From VRUE01 sp963816785 (GTDB lineage: Bacteria > Actinomycetota > Thermoleophilia > Solirubrobacterales > 70-9), in the NCBI GenBank assembly GCA_963816785.1, contig CAWFLL010000004.1:1-64000 (forward strand): 64,000 bases of DNA, given 5' to 3'. Positions 17,157 through 25,641 of this stretch are shown here, piece by piece (position 1 is the first letter of the stretch; each line of letters starts with the position of its first letter). Position numbers and translations under genes: made by a program. The notes below the pieces were generated by a model. It was not told the origin of the DNA, made no database searches, and saw only the letters and a program-made list of their open reading frames with translations.

Positions 17157-17705
17157 CTACCTGATTACGTTGTCTCCCGGCCCACCGCGGGCGAAGTCGA
17201 ATCCGGGCCCCGTCTTCAGCACGTCGTCGCCGGGCCCGCCGTTGAGGACGTCGGTGCCGGGGCCGCCGATCAGCAGGTCGTCCCCCTGCCCCCCGACCAG
17301 GCGGTCGAAGCCCCCGGCGCCGATCAGCTTGTCGGGGCCGGCCCCGCCGACCAGGGTGTCGCGCCCCGAGCCGCCGCGAACGGTGACCGGGATGCTGACG
17401 CTCTTCGAGACCGTGACCTCGTCGTCACCGCCGTCAGCGTTGACTTCGAAGCCGGCGATCGGTGGGGCCGGGCAAACCAGCTGGTTCGGGACCCCTTCCG
17501 GGTTCGTGCAGACGTCCCCTCCGACTTCGAGCGGCACCACCGCGTCGATCACGTAATCGCGGCCGTCCGGGCTCAGCCAGATGCGGATCGAGTTCGAGGC
17601 CGACCCCCCAGCAAGGAGGACCGTGAACGATTCGGCCGTGGCAGCGGTCGCCGGCGGCAGAAGCGCCGCCGCGATCGCAAGCGAGATGACGAGTGCCCTC
17701 TTCAT
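17157..17705 (-). CDS. secreted RTX-type calcium-binding repeat protein
   Basis: About 182 aa with an N-terminal signal peptide (MKRALVISLAIAAALLPPA, cleavage near ATA-ES). The middle is a small beta-rich part with one Cys pair (VCTNPE, VCPAPP). The last 75 residues are six to seven nonapeptide repeats of the GGxGxDxLx type, which fold as a calcium-filled beta-roll: GGSGRDTLVGGAGPDKLIG and following. No hydrolase domain is attached, so the job is unknown. The ATG at 17705 is chosen over an upstream TTG because it starts the signal peptide. Converges on the MFS gene with 12 nt between. Confidence 0.8.
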   Translation of the reverse strand: MKRALVISLAIAAALLPPATAATAESFTVLLAGGSASNSIRIWLSPDGRDYVIDAVVPLEVGGDVCTNPEGVPNQLVCPAPPIAGFEVNADGGDDEVTVSKSVSIPVTVRGGSGRDTLVGGAGPDKLIGAGGFDRLVGGQGDDLLIGGPGTDVLNGGPGDDVLKTGPGFDFARGGPGDNVIR

Positions 17706-17745
17706 TGCCAAGTTGGTCCCTGCCGTGGTTGCCCCCGGGCCCGCA

Positions 17746-17889
17746 CTAAGGAAACAGCACTACCTTGCCGACGTTGCGGCGCTCGCCGATGAACTGCTGC
17801 ACCTCGCCGGGGCCCACCGGCGGATCCGGGCGCTCCTGGACCTGAAGCACCTCGGGACCACCCGTGCCTGTCAGGACCACCGCCCTCAT
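17746..17889 (-). pseudogene. quinone oxidoreductase remnant with in-frame internal deletion
   Basis: A 47-codon frame. The first 30 residues (MRAVVLTGTGGPEVLQVQ, then ERPDPPVGPGEV) are the N-terminus of an NADPH:quinone reductase/zinc-type alcohol dehydrogenase. The last 17 (QQFIGERRNVGKVVLFP) are the C-terminus of the same family. The roughly 270 residues between them, with the nucleotide-binding fold, are gone without loss of frame. It still has a start, a stop and a Shine-Dalgarno (CGAGGAATTCAA before the ATG), which is supplied by the family B repeat beside it. A remnant, not a working enzyme. Confidence 0.75.
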
Positions 17890-17892
17890 TTG

Positions 17893-17956
17893 AATTCCTC
17901 GCGCTCCGCTCGCTGCGCAAGACACCAGATTTCGATGCCTGCTCGCTCCGCCCTCA
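17893..17956 (-). repeat. dispersed gene-start repeat, family B, copy 2
   Basis: Lies between the serA stop and the quinone oxidoreductase remnant. Plus-strand words shared with the other copies: CGCTCCGCTCGCTGCGCAAG, ACACCAGAT, GCTCGCTCCG and CCTCAC. In the transcribed direction it ends GAGCGCGAGGAATTCAA directly before the ATG of the remnant, so its end acts as a ribosome-binding site. Confidence 0.75.
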
Positions 17957-17971
17957 CGGGGCAGACCCTAT

Positions 17972-19552
17972 CTAGAGGTCGACGGAGCGACCGATCGAAA
18001 AGCCGTCCAGCTCGAGGATCTTCGCGATCGTCTCCTCGCGCACGGGCGCATCGGTGGTCAGCGCCATCACCGCCTGCTCGCCACCTGCCGAGGCGCCCAC
18101 CGCGGCGGAGACGATGTTGACGCCCTGCTCGCCGAACACCGTCCCGACGCGGCCGATCATCCCCGGCTGGTCGGCGTAGCGGAAGACGGTGAGGTGGTCG
18201 GCGAAGGGCAGGTAGAAGCTCTCCCCCCAGACCGAGACCAGGTAGGGCTCGTTGCGCGGCCCGACGCCCGTCCCCGAGACCTCCGCCGCATCGTCGCCGG
18301 AGCCGAGGCGCACCGTGATGAGCTCGGTGAAGTCCTCGGAGCCCGAGTCCTTTGTCTCGATCAGCTCGATTCCGCGCTCCTCGGCCATCTGCGGCGCGTT
18401 GACGAGGTTGACCGGCTCCTCGGTGTGGCCGGAGAGCACCCCGACCAGGACGGCGATTCCCAGCAGCCGGGTGTCGTGGGTCGCGATTCGCCCCCGGAAC
18501 TCGGCGGTGACGCGATCCACGGATCCGTCCCCGAGCCCCTGGGCGAGGCGGCCGAGCTTTTCGCAGAGTGGAACGAAGGGCGCCAGCGCCTCCATCTCCT
18601 CCGGCCTGATCGCGGCGATGTTGACGGCGTTGGTGACGACCCCGCCGCTGAGCGCCGCGGTCACCTGTTCGGCGGTGACGACGCCGGCGCGGTCCTGCGC
18701 CTCCGCGGTGGAGGCCCCGAGGTGGGGAGTGACGACGACGTCCTCGCGGGAGAGGATCGGATGGTCGGTGAACGGCTCCGACGGGAAGACGTCGAGTGCG
18801 GCGCCCGCCAGCTTGCCGGACTCGAGGCCAGCGACGAGGGCGTCGAGGTCGACCAGCTCACCACGGGCGCAGTTGACGAGCAGGGCGCCGTCCTTCATCG
18901 CCGCGATCGACTCGGCGTCGATCAGGTCGATCGTCTCGGGTGTCTTCGGCACGTGGAGGGTGACGATGTCGGCCGCGTCGAGCAGCTCCCCGATCTCGCC
19001 CGCCCCCTCCACCCCGAGCTCGCGGAACCGCTCAGCCGAGACGAACTTGTCGTAGGCGATCACCTCCATATCGAAGCTCAGCGCGCGGCGCGCAACCAGC
19101 TGGCCGATCCGCCCGAAGCCGATCACCCCCAGGGTCTTGCCGTACAGCTCGGCGCCCTTGAAGCGGGATCGCTCCCAGGCGCCTCCGACCAGCGTCGCCT
19201 GGGCCTGGGGGACGTTGCGGCAGAGCGCCAGCATCAACGCCAGCGTGTGCTCGGCGGCGGCCACCGAGTTCGATTCGGGGGCGTTGGCGACGACTATCCC
19301 GCGCCTGGTCGCGGCGGCGATGTCGACGTTGTCGACCCCGGTGCCGGCCCGGCCGATGACCTTGAGGCGGTCGGCCCGCTCGATCAGGTCGCCGGTCAGC
19401 TTCGTCGCCGAGCGAACCAGAATTGCGTCGTAGGAGCCGATCGCCTCACGCAGCTCCTCCTCGGACATCTCGAACCCGAGGTCGACGTCGAAGTTCTCGC
19501 GCAGCAGCTCGACCCCCGAGTCGGCGATCCTCTCCTTGACCAGGACCTTCAC
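17972..19552 (-). CDS. serA: D-3-phosphoglycerate dehydrogenase, long form
   Basis: First step of serine synthesis (3-phosphoglycerate to 3-phosphohydroxypyruvate, NAD-linked), 526 aa. The N-terminal substrate domain begins KVLVKERIADSGVELLREN; the Rossmann fold has GVIGFGRIGQLVARRA; the catalytic parts are LVNCARGELVD and TPHLGASTAEAQDRAG. The C-terminus has the intervening (ASB) domain and an ACT domain (QPGMIGRVGTVFGEQGVNI) that binds serine for feedback. The GTG at 19552 overlaps the serC stop by 4 nt. The open frame extends further upstream, but that part is antisense-like shadow of serC. Confidence 0.94.
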   Translation of the reverse strand: MKVLVKERIADSGVELLRENFDVDLGFEMSEEELREAIGSYDAILVRSATKLTGDLIERADRLKVIGRAGTGVDNVDIAAATRRGIVVANAPESNSVAAAEHTLALMLALCRNVPQAQATLVGGAWERSRFKGAELYGKTLGVIGFGRIGQLVARRALSFDMEVIAYDKFVSAERFRELGVEGAGEIGELLDAADIVTLHVPKTPETIDLIDAESIAAMKDGALLVNCARGELVDLDALVAGLESGKLAGAALDVFPSEPFTDHPILSREDVVVTPHLGASTAEAQDRAGVVTAEQVTAALSGGVVTNAVNIAAIRPEEMEALAPFVPLCEKLGRLAQGLGDGSVDRVTAEFRGRIATHDTRLLGIAVLVGVLSGHTEEPVNLVNAPQMAEERGIELIETKDSGSEDFTELITVRLGSGDDAAEVSGTGVGPRNEPYLVSVWGESFYLPFADHLTVFRYADQPGMIGRVGTVFGEQGVNIVSAAVGASAGGEQAVMALTTDAPVREETIAKILELDGFSIGRSVDL

Positions 19553-20691
19553 CGGCTCACCTCGCCGACGTTCTCGATCACCCAGTCCACGCATGCGGTC
19601 AGCGCCTCGACGTCGGCGGGGTCGACGGTGGGGAACATCCCGATCCGCAGCTGGTTGCGGCCCAGCTTCCGGTAGGGCTCGACGTCGACGATGCCGTTCG
19701 CCCGCAGGGTCGCCGCCAGGGCGGCCGCGTCGACGGCGTCGCTGAAGTCGATCGTGCCGACGACGAGCGAGCGCTTCGCCGGGTCGGCCACGAACGACGA
19801 CGCGTGCGCGGCCGCCTCCGCCCATCCGTAGAGGACCTCCGAGGAGGATCGCGCCCGCCCCACGCACCAATCGAGCCCGCCCTCGGCGAGCATCCACTCG
19901 ATCTGGTCGGCGAGCAGCAGCAGGGTCGCCAGGGCCGGCGTGTTGTAGGTCTGGTTCTTGCGCGAGTTCTCGATCGCCGTCAGCAGCGAGAGGAACGCCG
20001 GCTGCCAGCGACCCGCGGCTCCGTCGAGCTCCTCCGCCCTGGCGATCGCCGCCGGGCTGAGCAAGGCTAGCCAGAGGCCGCCGTCGGCGCCGAAGGCCTT
20101 CTGCGGAGCGAAGTAGTAGGCGTCCGCCTCGGAAGGGTCGAGCGGCAGGCCGCCGGCTCCCGAGGTGCCGTCGATCAGGACCAGCGCATGCCCCGAGTCG
20201 GCAGGGCGGCGCACCGGGACCATCACCCCGGTCGAGGTCTCGTTGTGGGCCCAGGCGATCGAGTCCGCGGCGGGGTCGGCGACCGGCTCAGGGGCATCCC
20301 CGGGATCGGCCTCGATCCGGATCGGCTCCTCGAGGAACGGCGCGCCCGCGGTCTCCTGGGCGAACTTCTGCGAGAACTCGCCGTAACAGAGGTGCAGGGC
20401 GCGATTTCGGACCAGCCACGCCGCGGCGGCGTCCCAGAAGGCCGTGGTGCCGCCATTCCCGAGCACCACCTCGTAGCCGTCGGGAAGCGCGAACAGCTCG
20501 GCGAGGCCCTCGCGGATCCCTCCGACGAGGTCGCGGACCGGCGCCTGCCGGTGGGAGGTCCCCATCAGGTCGACCCGCTCGGCCAGCCTGGCAAGCGCCT
20601 CCGGCCGGACCTTCGCGGGGCCGCAGCCGAAGCGGCCGTCGCTCGGCTTCAGGTCAGTTGGGATCTCGGCTGTTCCGGTCGTCGCGGTCAT
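19549..20691 (-). CDS. serC: phosphoserine aminotransferase, mycobacterial type
   Basis: Second step of serine synthesis, 380 aa, PLP-dependent. The start IPTDLKPSDGRFGCGPAKVR is the hallmark of the mycobacterial-type SerC branch. Other marks: GTSHRQAPVRDLVGG, VLGNGGTTAFWDAAAAWLV, the cofactor lysine in YYFAPQKAFGADGG, and ENSRKNQTYNTPALATL. It is cotranslated with serA (GTGA overlap). Divergent from the cupin gene at 20777 across 85 nt that must hold both promoters. Confidence 0.93.
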   Translation of the reverse strand: MTATTGTAEIPTDLKPSDGRFGCGPAKVRPEALARLAERVDLMGTSHRQAPVRDLVGGIREGLAELFALPDGYEVVLGNGGTTAFWDAAAAWLVRNRALHLCYGEFSQKFAQETAGAPFLEEPIRIEADPGDAPEPVADPAADSIAWAHNETSTGVMVPVRRPADSGHALVLIDGTSGAGGLPLDPSEADAYYFAPQKAFGADGGLWLALLSPAAIARAEELDGAAGRWQPAFLSLLTAIENSRKNQTYNTPALATLLLLADQIEWMLAEGGLDWCVGRARSSSEVLYGWAEAAAHASSFVADPAKRSLVVGTIDFSDAVDAAALAATLRANGIVDVEPYRKLGRNQLRIGMFPTVDPADVEALTACVDWVIENVGEVSR

Positions 20692-20776
20692 CGGGGTCGG
20701 GGAGGCGACAGGTTATTGACCCGCGCGGGTGGACTCGCCCCCACACATTGGGCCACCGTCGCTTACGATTGCAGTG

Positions 20777-21211
20777 ATGTCAGAGGCGAGGGGCGAGGGT
20801 GCAATCAAGGGAGACGGCTACGCGGTCGCCAGCATCGACGACCTCGGTGAGGGCTACGGCTTCCGCAAGATCCGCAAGGGGCTCGGTGTGACTGCGTTCG
20901 GCGTCAACGCGATCGTCCTGCCGCCGGCGTACGCCACCGGAAGCCACTACCACGACGAACAGGAGGAGCTCTACTTCCTCCACCGCGGGCGGGTCGCGAT
21001 CGAGTTCGGCGACGGCACCAGCCACGAACTGGAGCCGGGCGGCCTGGCCTGGGTCGACGCCTCGACGGTCCGCAAGATCCGCAACCTCAGCGACTCCGAG
21101 GACGCGGTCTACGTGGTCGTCGGCGGCAAGGACGGCTACGTCGGCCGCGATGGCCAGCTGCCCGAGGGCGAGACGCTGTTCGGCGCCGAGGGCCCTCCCG
21201 GCGCCGCCTGA
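20777..21211 (+). CDS. single-domain cupin protein
   Basis: A 144-aa protein with one cupin barrel: metal-ligand motif 1 is SHYHDEQEELYFLHRGRV and motif 2 is ELEPGGLAWVDASTVRKIRN. The role is unknown; related proteins are small metal-binding isomerases, dioxygenases or mannose-6-phosphate isomerase-like stress proteins. The ATG at 20777 is preferred over an ORF extension at 20729 because it fits the predicted fold start. Divergent from serC, convergent with ilvC (13 nt). Confidence 0.8.
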   Translation: MSEARGEGAIKGDGYAVASIDDLGEGYGFRKIRKGLGVTAFGVNAIVLPPAYATGSHYHDEQEELYFLHRGRVAIEFGDGTSHELEPGGLAWVDASTVRKIRNLSDSEDAVYVVVGGKDGYVGRDGQLPEGETLFGAEGPPGAA

Positions 21212-21224
21212 CCCCGAGGGCCTC

Positions 21225-22229
21225 TCAGAACTCCTGGTCGATCCAGGACATCGTGCCGCGAAGCTCCTTGCCGACCCCCTCGATGGGGTGCTTGACCCCC
21301 TCCTCGCGCATCCGCGAGAGGTTCTCGCCCCCTGCGCGGTTCTCGGCGATCCACTCGCGGGCGAACTCACCCGACTGGATTTCCTCGAGGACCTTCTTCA
21401 TCGCTGCTCGCGACTCCTCGCCGATCACCCGCCTGCCGCGGGTCATGTCGCCGTACTCCGCGGTGTTGGAGATCGAGTAGCGCATCCCCTGGATCCCCTT
21501 CTCGTACATCAGGTCGGCGATCAGCTTTAGCTCGTGGAGGCACTCGAAGTAGGCGAGGCGCGGGTCGTAGCCGGCCTCGACGAGGGTCTCGTAGCCGGCC
21601 CGGACCAGCTCCGAGGCACCGCCGCAGAGGACCGCCTGCTCGCCGAAGAGGTCGGTCTCGCACTCGTCCTTGAAGGTCGTCTCGATCACCGCAGCGCGGC
21701 CGCCGCCGATCCCCGCCGCGTAGGCGAGGACGAGGCCGTGGGCCTCGCCGGTGGCGTCCTGGTGGACCGCCATCAGGCACGGAACGCCGTGCCCTTCCTC
21801 GAACTGGCGGCGGACCAGGTGGCCGGGGCCCTTGGGGGCGACCATGCCGACGTCGACGCCCGGCGGCGGCTGGATCTGATCGAAGTGGATCGAGAACCCG
21901 TGCGCGAACAGCAGCAGGTTCCCGGGGGCGATCCCGTCGGCGATCTCGGCCTCCCAGACCTCAGCCTGTTTCTCGTCCGGCAGCAGGACCATCACCACGT
22001 CGCCGCGGCTGGCCGCTTCGGCGATCTCGAGAACCTCGAGCCCGGCCTCGTCGGCCTTGGCGCGGCTCGAGGAGTCGGGCCGCAGGCCGACGACCACGTC
22101 GACCCCCGAGTCCTTCAGGTTGAGCGCATGGGCGTGCCCCTGTGAGCCGTAGCCGAGGATCGCCACCGTCTTGCCCCGCAGCTTCGAGAGGTCGGCGTCC
22201 TTGTCGTAGAAAATATCGTCGGTCTGCAT
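21225..22229 (-). CDS. ilvC: ketol-acid reductoisomerase, class I
   Basis: Converts acetolactate and acetohydroxybutyrate to the dihydroxy acids with NADPH and Mg. Short class I form of 334 aa. The nucleotide motif is ILGYGSQGHAHALNL, followed by GLRPDSSSRAKA, in which the Arg/Ser loop marks NADPH use. The catalytic core has VAPKGPGHLVRRQFEEG, FKDECETDLFGEQAVLCGG and YFECLHELKLIADLMYEKG. It lies apart from ilvBN (31-33 kb), next to menE with a 10-nt gap. Confidence 0.95.
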   Translation of the reverse strand: MQTDDIFYDKDADLSKLRGKTVAILGYGSQGHAHALNLKDSGVDVVVGLRPDSSSRAKADEAGLEVLEIAEAASRGDVVMVLLPDEKQAEVWEAEIADGIAPGNLLLFAHGFSIHFDQIQPPPGVDVGMVAPKGPGHLVRRQFEEGHGVPCLMAVHQDATGEAHGLVLAYAAGIGGGRAAVIETTFKDECETDLFGEQAVLCGGASELVRAGYETLVEAGYDPRLAYFECLHELKLIADLMYEKGIQGMRYSISNTAEYGDMTRGRRVIGEESRAAMKKVLEEIQSGEFAREWIAENRAGGENLSRMREEGVKHPIEGVGKELRGTMSWIDQEF

Positions 22230-22239
22230 GGCGGGCAGG

Positions 22240-23565
22240 CTAACGAAGCGCCCTCCTCAGCAACTTGCCGGAGGGAGTGCGGGGAAGCGCCGAGGCGAGC
22301 TCGACCCGCTTCGGGACCTTGAAGCCCGCCAGCGCGCCGGCGCAGTGCCGGCGCAGGTCGTCCGGGGTCGTTTCGGATCCGTCCTCGAGGACGACGACCG
22401 CGGTCACCGCCTGTTGCCACTCGGGATCGTCCCGCCCGACCACAGCCGCGTCCGCGACTTCCGGGTGGCGCAGCAGGACCTGCTCGACCTCGGCCGGGAC
22501 CACGTTCTCGCCGCCGCTGACGATCATGTCGTCCATCCGGTCCTCGACGTAGAGGAAGCCCTCCTCGTCGATCCGCCCCAGGTCGCCGGTGTGGAGCCAT
22601 CCGTCGGGATCGGACCGGCCCGGCGCCACGGTCGGCCCCTGGACGAGGATCTCGCCGTCCTGGATCCGGAGATGGGTGGTCAGCAGCGGCCTTCCGGCCG
22701 AGCCGAGCTTGCGCTTCGCCTCGGCGGGCGCCAGCGTCGTCACTTGCGAGCAGGCCTCGGTCAGCCCGTAGGTCTGGACCACGGTCGCTCCCTTCCCGAT
22801 CGCCTCCTCGAGGGGCTCGTCGGGAACCGGCCCCCCTCCGATCAGGATCGCCCGCGGGCCGGAGAGGTCGGCGCCGGCCTCGAGAAGCCTGGTCAGCATC
22901 GTCGCAACCAGTGAGACGACCGAGATCCCGTCCCCTTCGAGGGACGCGGCGACCCGATCGACGTCGAACCCGTCGTGGAGAACCGCGGTGGTGCCGTAGA
23001 CCGCCGAGCGCATCACGATCCCGAGGCCGGAGATGTGGCTGAGCGGCAGGCAGCAGAGCCATCGGTCCTGCGGCTCGACGCCGATGTTGAAGGCGGAGCC
23101 GACCGCGCTCCAGAGGAAGTTGCCATAGGTCAGGCCGACCGGGTCGGGGGCGCCGGTGCTGCCGGCGGTCAGCACGCGGCAGCAGATCGCGTCCATGTCG
23201 TGCTCGCCGAGCAGGGGGAGGTCGGCCTCGGTCTGGGTCAGCTCGCCCGGGTCATCGAGGTCGATTGCCGGCTCCTCGGCGGCGATGACGGCGGCGCGCT
23301 CATCGGCTCCGATCGAGGGCCCGAGGGGAAGCAGGACGGCGCCGACCTTCATCAGCGCGTGGATGAGGACCACCTGCTCGCGGCGGGGGTGCATGCTGAG
23401 CGCCACCGTCGAGCCGCGCCGCACGCCGTGCGCGGCGAGCCTGCGGGCGACCCAGGTCGCCTCCGCCTCGAGCTCGGCGAAGGTGACCTCGGACCCGTCC
23501 GCCACCAGGGCGGTGCGGTCTGGGCAACTCTGTGATCTCTGGGCGAGCCAGTCGTCGAGCTTCAT
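22240..23565 (-). CDS. menE: o-succinylbenzoate--CoA ligase
   Basis: Acyl-CoA synthetase family (ANL superfamily), 441 aa, activating o-succinylbenzoate for ring closure by MenB. Visible motifs are VVQTYGLTEACSQVTTL, GWLHTGDLGRIDEEGFLY, DDMIVSGGENVVPAEVE and the C-terminal lysine in PRTPSGKLLRR. The P-loop reads LTAGSTGAPDPVGLT: the usual Lys after Pro is replaced by Asp, an unusual change. The start ATG at 23565 faces menB, 21 nt away, divergently. Specificity is assigned mainly from the menaquinone cluster around it. Confidence 0.87.
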   Translation of the reverse strand: MKLDDWLAQRSQSCPDRTALVADGSEVTFAELEAEATWVARRLAAHGVRRGSTVALSMHPRREQVVLIHALMKVGAVLLPLGPSIGADERAAVIAAEEPAIDLDDPGELTQTEADLPLLGEHDMDAICCRVLTAGSTGAPDPVGLTYGNFLWSAVGSAFNIGVEPQDRWLCCLPLSHISGLGIVMRSAVYGTTAVLHDGFDVDRVAASLEGDGISVVSLVATMLTRLLEAGADLSGPRAILIGGGPVPDEPLEEAIGKGATVVQTYGLTEACSQVTTLAPAEAKRKLGSAGRPLLTTHLRIQDGEILVQGPTVAPGRSDPDGWLHTGDLGRIDEEGFLYVEDRMDDMIVSGGENVVPAEVEQVLLRHPEVADAAVVGRDDPEWQQAVTAVVVLEDGSETTPDDLRRHCAGALAGFKVPKRVELASALPRTPSGKLLRRALR

Positions 23566-23586
23566 CTGAGCCGGGATATCGTTGCC

Positions 23587-24468
23587 ATGATGCCGAACCG
23601 CCACAAGGATGCCCCACCCGAGGAGGAGCTGTACGCGCCGATCGAGTGGCGTGCGGCGGGCGAGTATGGCGACATCCGCTACGAGAAGGCCGATGGGATC
23701 GCCAAGATCACGATCGACCGGCCCGAGGTCCACAACGCCTTCCGCCCGCAGACCCTGGCCGAGCTGCGCGATGCCTTCGGCCGGGCCCGCGACGACCTCG
23801 AGGTCGGGGCGATCATCTTCACGGGCGAGGGCTCCGAAGCATTCTGTTCGGGTGGCGACCAGAGGATCCGCGGCGACGACGGCTATATCGGCGATGACGA
23901 GGTCGCCCAGAGCGGGGTCGGCCGCCTCGACGTCGGCGACCTCCACGTCCAGATCCGCCGCCTGCCGAAGCCGGTCGTCGCGATGGTCGCCGGCTACGCG
24001 GTCGGCGGCGGCCACATACTCCACCTGGTCTGCGACCTGACGATCGCCGCCGACAACGCCAGCTTCGGGCAGACCGGGCCCCGGGTCGGCAGCTTCGACG
24101 GCGGCTTCGGGGCGAGCCTGCTCGCCCGCAACGTCGGCGTCAAGCGGGCCAAGGAGGTCTGGTTCCTGTGCCGGCTCTACGGGGCCGACGAGGCGCTGGA
24201 GATGGGGCTGGTGAACGCGGTGGTGCCGCTCGCGGAGCTGGAGCGGGAGACGGTCGCCTGGTGCCGCGAGATGCTCCAGCTCTCCCCCCTCTCGCTGCGG
24301 CTGCTGAAGGCGAGCTTCAACGCCGAGGAGGACGGGCTCACCGGCCTCCAGCAGCTCTCCCACGACGCCACGCTCCTCTTCTACATGTCGGAGGAGGGGC
24401 AGGAGGGTCGGAACGCCTTCCAGCAGGGCCGCAAGCCCGACTTCGGCAAGTTCCCGAGACGGCCATGA
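23587..24468 (+). CDS. menB: 1,4-dihydroxy-2-naphthoyl-CoA synthase
   Basis: Crotonase-fold enzyme of 293 aa that closes the naphthoquinone ring from o-succinylbenzoyl-CoA. Oxyanion-hole and active-site stretches: FCSGGDQRIRGDDGY, VAGYAVGGGHILHLVCDLT, and GQTGPRVGSFDGGFGASLL, the last being specific for MenB. The C-terminus FQQGRKPDFGKFPRRP is also typical. Two adjacent ATGs (23587, 23590) are possible. First gene of the menB-menA-(menC)-menD plus-strand series. Confidence 0.94.
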   Translation: MMPNRHKDAPPEEELYAPIEWRAAGEYGDIRYEKADGIAKITIDRPEVHNAFRPQTLAELRDAFGRARDDLEVGAIIFTGEGSEAFCSGGDQRIRGDDGYIGDDEVAQSGVGRLDVGDLHVQIRRLPKPVVAMVAGYAVGGGHILHLVCDLTIAADNASFGQTGPRVGSFDGGFGASLLARNVGVKRAKEVWFLCRLYGADEALEMGLVNAVVPLAELERETVAWCREMLQLSPLSLRLLKASFNAEEDGLTGLQQLSHDATLLFYMSEEGQEGRNAFQQGRKPDFGKFPRRP

Positions 24469-24489
24469 TGAGCGGCACGCGGTGACGCC

Positions 24490-25377
24490 ATGAGTCCGCT
24501 GCGGATCTGGGTGATGGCGGCGCGGACGCGGACGCTGCCGGCGGCGATCGCCCCGGTCCTGGTCGGAACGGCGGCGGCGGTGGAATGGGTCGGGGAGCTG
24601 CCCCGGGTCGGCGCCTTCCTGGCGGCCCTCCTCGGCAGCGTCTTCATCCAGATCGGGACGAACCTCGCCAACGACTACTCCGACGCGAAACGCGGGGCGG
24701 ATACCGCGGATCGCCTCGGACCCGTCCGGGTCACCTCCTCGGGGCTGGTGGCCCCGCAGCGGGTCCTGACCGCGACATGGGTGGCCTTCGGCATCGCGGT
24801 CGCGTGCGGGATCTACCTGGCGACGGTGGCCGGGCTGGTGATCCTCCTGATCGGCGCCATCTCGATCGCCGCCGGCATCCTCTACACGGGCGGCCCACGG
24901 CCCTACGGTTACGCCGGGCTCGGCGAGGTCTTCGTCTTTCTCTTCTTCGGGCTCGTCGCCGTCAACGGCTCCTACTACGTCCAGGTCGAGCAGCTCGACG
25001 CGCTGCCCCTGGGGCTCTCGATCTCGGTCGGCTTTCTCGCCACCGCGATCCTGGTCGTCAACAACGTCCGCGACATCGACACCGACCGGCGCGCGGGCAA
25101 GACGACGCTGGCGGTGCGGATGGGCCGCCACAACGCCGTCGTCCTCTACCGGCTGCTGGTCCTCGGCGCCTATGTCGTGCTGCCGATCTCGCTGGTCGGC
25201 GCCGACGTCAGCCTGCTGCCGCTGATCGCGTTCGCCTCGCTGCCGCTCGCGGTGCCGCCGCTGCGGGCGATGTCGAACCGCAGTGGCGCGGCGCTGAACG
25301 GCGCGCTCGCCGGTACCGCGGCCTTGCTGGGCGCCTTCTGCCTGCTGGTTGCGGCGGGCCTGCTGCTGGCGAGCTAG
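24490..25377 (+). CDS. menA: 1,4-dihydroxy-2-naphthoate polyprenyltransferase
   Basis: UbiA-family integral membrane prenyltransferase of 295 aa, about 8-9 helices, that attaches the isoprenoid tail to DHNA. The first Asp-rich motif is NLANDYSDAKRGADT and the second is NNVRDIDTDRRAGKTTLAV, together with the MenA-typical GPVRVTSSGLVAP. It follows menB by 21 nt. The pathway step next in line (methylation by MenG) is not found as a sure gene in this window. Confidence 0.93.
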   Translation: MSPLRIWVMAARTRTLPAAIAPVLVGTAAAVEWVGELPRVGAFLAALLGSVFIQIGTNLANDYSDAKRGADTADRLGPVRVTSSGLVAPQRVLTATWVAFGIAVACGIYLATVAGLVILLIGAISIAAGILYTGGPRPYGYAGLGEVFVFLFFGLVAVNGSYYVQVEQLDALPLGLSISVGFLATAILVVNNVRDIDTDRRAGKTTLAVRMGRHNAVVLYRLLVLGAYVVLPISLVGADVSLLPLIAFASLPLAVPPLRAMSNRSGAALNGALAGTAALLGAFCLLVAAGLLLAS

Positions 25378-25612
25378 GCTCGATCGGGCGTCCCAGCGAG
25401 TTGGTCTTCTGCCGCAGGGGGGCGCGATCGCCAAACGCCTGAAGACGCTGTCGCGGGAAAACGAGCGCAAGGCCCGCAAGGCGACCTTCGTCACCAGCGA
25501 GGCTGCCAGGGGCCGGTTGAACGAGGCTGCCGATAGGGGCCGGCGCAAGGCCAAGCGGCTGAGGCTCGAGCTTCGCAAGGCCAACGGGACCGCCAAGCGA
25601 CTCTGCGCCTGA
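25349..25612 (+). CDS. small basic ORF of uncertain reality
   Basis: An 87-codon frame between menA and menC. The only start is a TTG inside the end of menA (29 nt overlap). The last 60 residues are very rich in Lys, Arg, Glu and Ala and look helical (KRLKTLSRENERKARKAT, LRLELRKANGTAKR), which could be a small nucleic-acid-binding or coiled protein. No known family is recognised. If it is not a gene, the 264 nt between menA and menC are noncoding with nothing else visible. Confidence 0.25.
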   Translation: MRRACCWRARLDRASQRVGLLPQGGAIAKRLKTLSRENERKARKATFVTSEAARGRLNEAADRGRRKAKRLRLELRKANGTAKRLCA

Positions 25613-25641
25613 GGCGCGAGCTCGAGTGCAATGCTTGGGGC

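Noticed and set aside
22240..25596. Very long minus-strand open frame (over 1100 codons) running through menB and menA
   Set aside because: Only its last 441 codons are MenE. The upstream part is antisense to menB and menA, of Arg/Asp/Gly-rich shadow composition, common in GC-rich DNA.
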